Source: Gloeomargaritales cyanobacterium VI4D9
GTDB lineage: Bacteria > Cyanobacteriota > Cyanobacteriia > Gloeomargaritales > Gloeomargaritaceae
Assembly (NCBI GenBank): GCA_927797885.1
Contig: OV696605.1
Coordinates: forward strand, 781,157 to 845,156
Direction: 5' to 3'
Length of the DNA: 64,000 nt
Below the pieces are notes generated by a model that had not been told where the DNA came from, did not search any database, and saw nothing but the letters and a program-made list of their open reading frames with translations. Of this stretch, positions 62,297 through 64,000 are shown one piece after another. The position numbers were made by a program, and so were the translations under genes. Each line of letters opens with the position of its first letter. Position 1 is the first letter of the stretch.

Positions 62297-63610
62297 CTAA
62301 ATTCCCATCAACGCTTCCACAAATTCATAGCTTGAAAAGGGGCGTAAATCCATCATCCCTTCCCCAGCACCAATGAAGCGAATGGGTAAGCCCAATTCCT
62401 GAGTAATGGCGAGGGCAATCCCCCCCCGGGCGGTACCATCGAGTTTGGTTAAAATTACCCCGGTTAATTGCGCCGCCTCGGTAAACACTTGGGCTTGGCG
62501 CAGACCATTTTGTCCCAGGGTGGCATCCAGAACCAAGAGAGATTCTACTTTGGCGTTGGTCGCTTTTTTATCAATAATGCGGCGGACTTTTTGCAATTCC
62601 GCCATCAAATTCTGCTTGTTTTGTAACCGCCCTGCCGTATCCACCAAAAGTAATTCTACCCCCCGGGCTTGCGCCGCACTGATGGCATCAAAGACCACAG
62701 CGGCGGGGTCGGCATTGGGGCTGGGATTGCTGATGACCTCCACACCCGCCCGTTCCCCCCAAATTTTCACCTGCTCCACGGCGGCGGCTCGGAAGGTATC
62801 GGCGGCGGCAATCAGGCACTTGTACCCGGATTTGGTCGCCAGGTGCGCCAACTTGCCAATGGTAGTGGTTTTGCCTACCCCGTTCACCCCGGTGATCAGC
62901 CAGAGGTTCAACTGCCCCGGCAGTGGCGTTAAATTGCGGGGATGTCCTTGCTGGTAGGGACGTTCCAACACCTGCCGCAGTAGCCCCCCCATCAGTTTCA
63001 GGGCGACCTCGGGGGGCAATGCTTCTCGGCGAATTTGGGCTTGGATTTGCTGAATCACCCAGTCCGTGACCGTCACCCCTACATCCGCTTGCAACAGCAG
63101 GGTTTCCAGTTCCGTCACCGCCCGTTCGTCTAGGGGCCCTTGCCCGACAATGGCTTTGAGTTGGTTGAGCAGATTGCGGCGGGTTTTGGCTAAGCCCTGG
63201 CGCAGTTTTTGGAGCCAGTTGATTTCCTCGAGGGTGACTTCCTCCGGTTTCCGGCCTTGGGCGGCTAAAATTTCCGCCGACCACAAAAACCCCTCATCTA
63301 ATTCGGGAGCGGGGGGGACTGGGGTGGGCGGGGGGGTCGCCTCCGTCGGGGCGGGGGCTGGGGGTGCCAGGGATTCTTTCAAGGCCGCCAACCGACTCTG
63401 ACGCAAGGCGGCGGCACGGGCTAAAAACGAAGTGGGTGCCGGGGGTTCAGCCTCCTCCGGCGGGGCTTCGGCTGGGGGTGTGGGGGTGGGTTCGCTCTGC
63501 TGTTGTTGCCGGATATGCTCATAGGCTTGTTTGGCCCAGGCCACATAATCCGGTGGGGTATCGGCAGTCGGTGTGGTAGCAATACCCCGTTCAAACCAGT
63601 TCAAGCTCAT
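62297..63610 (-). CDS. ftsY: Signal recognition particle receptor FtsY
   Basis: The SRP receptor GTPase of 437 residues that brings ribosomes to the membrane. It has a Pro/Ala/Glu-rich N-terminal A region (~120 residues), the N domain, then the G domain with GVNGVGKTTTIGKLA, DTFRAAAVEQ, DTAGR, TKLDG and GAGEGMMDLRPF. I chose the ATG at 63610 over a TTG two codons earlier. Confidence 0.96.
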   Translation of the reverse strand: MSLNWFERGIATTPTADTPPDYVAWAKQAYEHIRQQQQSEPTPTPPAEAPPEEAEPPAPTSFLARAAALRQSRLAALKESLAPPAPAPTEATPPPTPVPPAPELDEGFLWSAEILAAQGRKPEEVTLEEINWLQKLRQGLAKTRRNLLNQLKAIVGQGPLDERAVTELETLLLQADVGVTVTDWVIQQIQAQIRREALPPEVALKLMGGLLRQVLERPYQQGHPRNLTPLPGQLNLWLITGVNGVGKTTTIGKLAHLATKSGYKCLIAAADTFRAAAVEQVKIWGERAGVEVISNPSPNADPAAVVFDAISAAQARGVELLLVDTAGRLQNKQNLMAELQKVRRIIDKKATNAKVESLLVLDATLGQNGLRQAQVFTEAAQLTGVILTKLDGTARGGIALAITQELGLPIRFIGAGEGMMDLRPFSSYEFVEALMGI

Positions 63611-63932
63611 GGGCAATCGGGTTCCCGGTGTGGTCAGATTTTAGCATACCCACCCCCGGCGCCGAATGTTGGGCCGCATGGGCATCGGTACCGCCATGCT
63701 CAGAAACAGCGCCCCCCTGCTGGACTGACGTTTGGGAAGACATTGGTTCACCACTTGGATAGATTGAAGCCTTACACCCGCTACACCGCCAGCGATGGAT
63801 GCCCCAATTGGGTGGGTACTCCATAAGGTGTCCCGAATGTAGGCATATAAAAGTTAAATGATTCCGTGATTCTGAGGGACTCTTGAGAATAGGTGCCTAG
63901 GATAAATTTAAGCCTAAATATGAGGGTTTGCC
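63611..63932. other. Intergenic stretch without recognisable gene
   Basis: A minus-strand frame at 63591-63824 includes a CxxC-like RWRCSGCKAS but shows no family, ribosome site or composition that would support it. The last ~100 bp are AT-rich and probably hold the promoter of the gene at 63933. Confidence 0.4.
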
Positions 63933-64000
63933 ATGCAAGGGCAATTGGAAACGCAACTGGAACAACTCAGCAAAAAAGTGGAAGCCCTGGAGGGACTCAT
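63933..64000 (+). CDS. Start of a coiled-coil protein (3' end outside window)
   Basis: ATG at 63933 with GAGGG about 8 nt upstream; the 22 visible residues (MQGQLETQLEQLSKKVEALE) form heptad-like coiled coil. Nothing more can be said because the window ends. Confidence 0.55.
   Translation, partial: MQGQLETQLEQLSKKVEALEGL

Noticed and set aside
63591-63824. IS1-like InsA fragment upstream of ftsY
   Set aside because: A CxxC-like motif is present, but the expected N-terminal zinc-finger pattern and terminal repeats are missing.
1-64000. A calcyanin-type (glycine-zipper) biomineralisation gene, expected if this is Gloeomargarita
   Set aside because: No predicted protein in the window has repeated glycine zippers; the genus suggestion stays tentative.

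Overview
The window is chromosomal DNA from a cyanobacterium. The clearest markers are a beta-carboxysome operon (ccmK2-ccmK1-ccmL-ccmM-ccmN), a DUF3155 protein, a TIGR04168 phosphoesterase, a Ycf29/Rre1-type response regulator, a cyanobacterial-type ThiE, and the trnY-trnT-prfB arrangement. The backbone is moderately GC-rich and compact, with many start/stop overlaps. I did not notice the HIP1 octamer GCGATCGC. A deep-branching unicellular lineage such as Gloeomargarita is possible, but the sequence alone does not prove it.

Layout. 0-4.6 kb: a metallophosphoesterase tail, a DnaJ-like co-chaperone, FtsH and CsaB. 4.7-7.1 kb: a repeat cluster with a complete IS4-type element and an EVE-domain gene. 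7.1-13.2 kb: lipA, the ccm operon, a small membrane protein and a malate/lactate dehydrogenase. 13.3-16.7 kb: a leftward four-gene overlapping operon (SAM hydrolase-like, nucleotidyltransferase-like, ThiE, fructosamine kinase-like). 16.7-24.1 kb: a tiny membrane protein, an LptD-like protein, three tandem secreted paralogues, DUF3155, a degenerate kinase and IspD. 24.2-37.1 kb: oligopeptide-type ABC components, a cobalamin riboswitch ahead of CbiX and a geranylgeranyl-reductase-like protein, a complete IS5-type element, an IMPase, a HAD protein, UppP, and an FHA-adenylate cyclase coupled to a phosphoesterase. 37.1-39.2 kb: the arsenic genes arsC, acr3 and arsR. 39.7-50.3 kb: two tRNAs, prfB with its programmed frameshift, dxr, a response regulator, a zinc-ribbon membrane protein, rbgA and infB. 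51-54.2 kb: a stack of nested insertion sequences. 54.5-57.2 kb: an AT-rich surface-glycan pair. 57.2-64 kb: hupE, a CRP-like regulator, mreBCD and ftsY.

The dominant unexplained structure is a dense population of small mobile repeats. Family MITE-1 (ends TATAGCAATCCTA/TAGGATTGCTATA) has about 15 copies here. Family MITE-2 (ends GGGCACCTCTATTTATT and its complement) shares its ends with a full IS5-type element at 28106-29348, which is therefore its probable helper. A third, 111-bp element lies inside a MITE-1 copy with a perfect 8-bp target duplication. Three copies of an 1108-bp IS4-type element, with identical transposases, each have their own 9-bp target duplication. These elements nest inside one another and in two cases supply or touch a host stop codon (arsR, malate dehydrogenase).

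Functional links worth testing are: a predicted active gamma-carbonic anhydrase CcmM with an internal start for the short Rubisco-condensing form; a possible cAMP circuit (cyclase, coupled phosphoesterase, CRP with a canonical RETVxR recognition helix); arsenic detoxification whose repressor is terminated by a MITE; and metal/corrin handling (riboswitch, CbiX with a His-rich tail, HupE).
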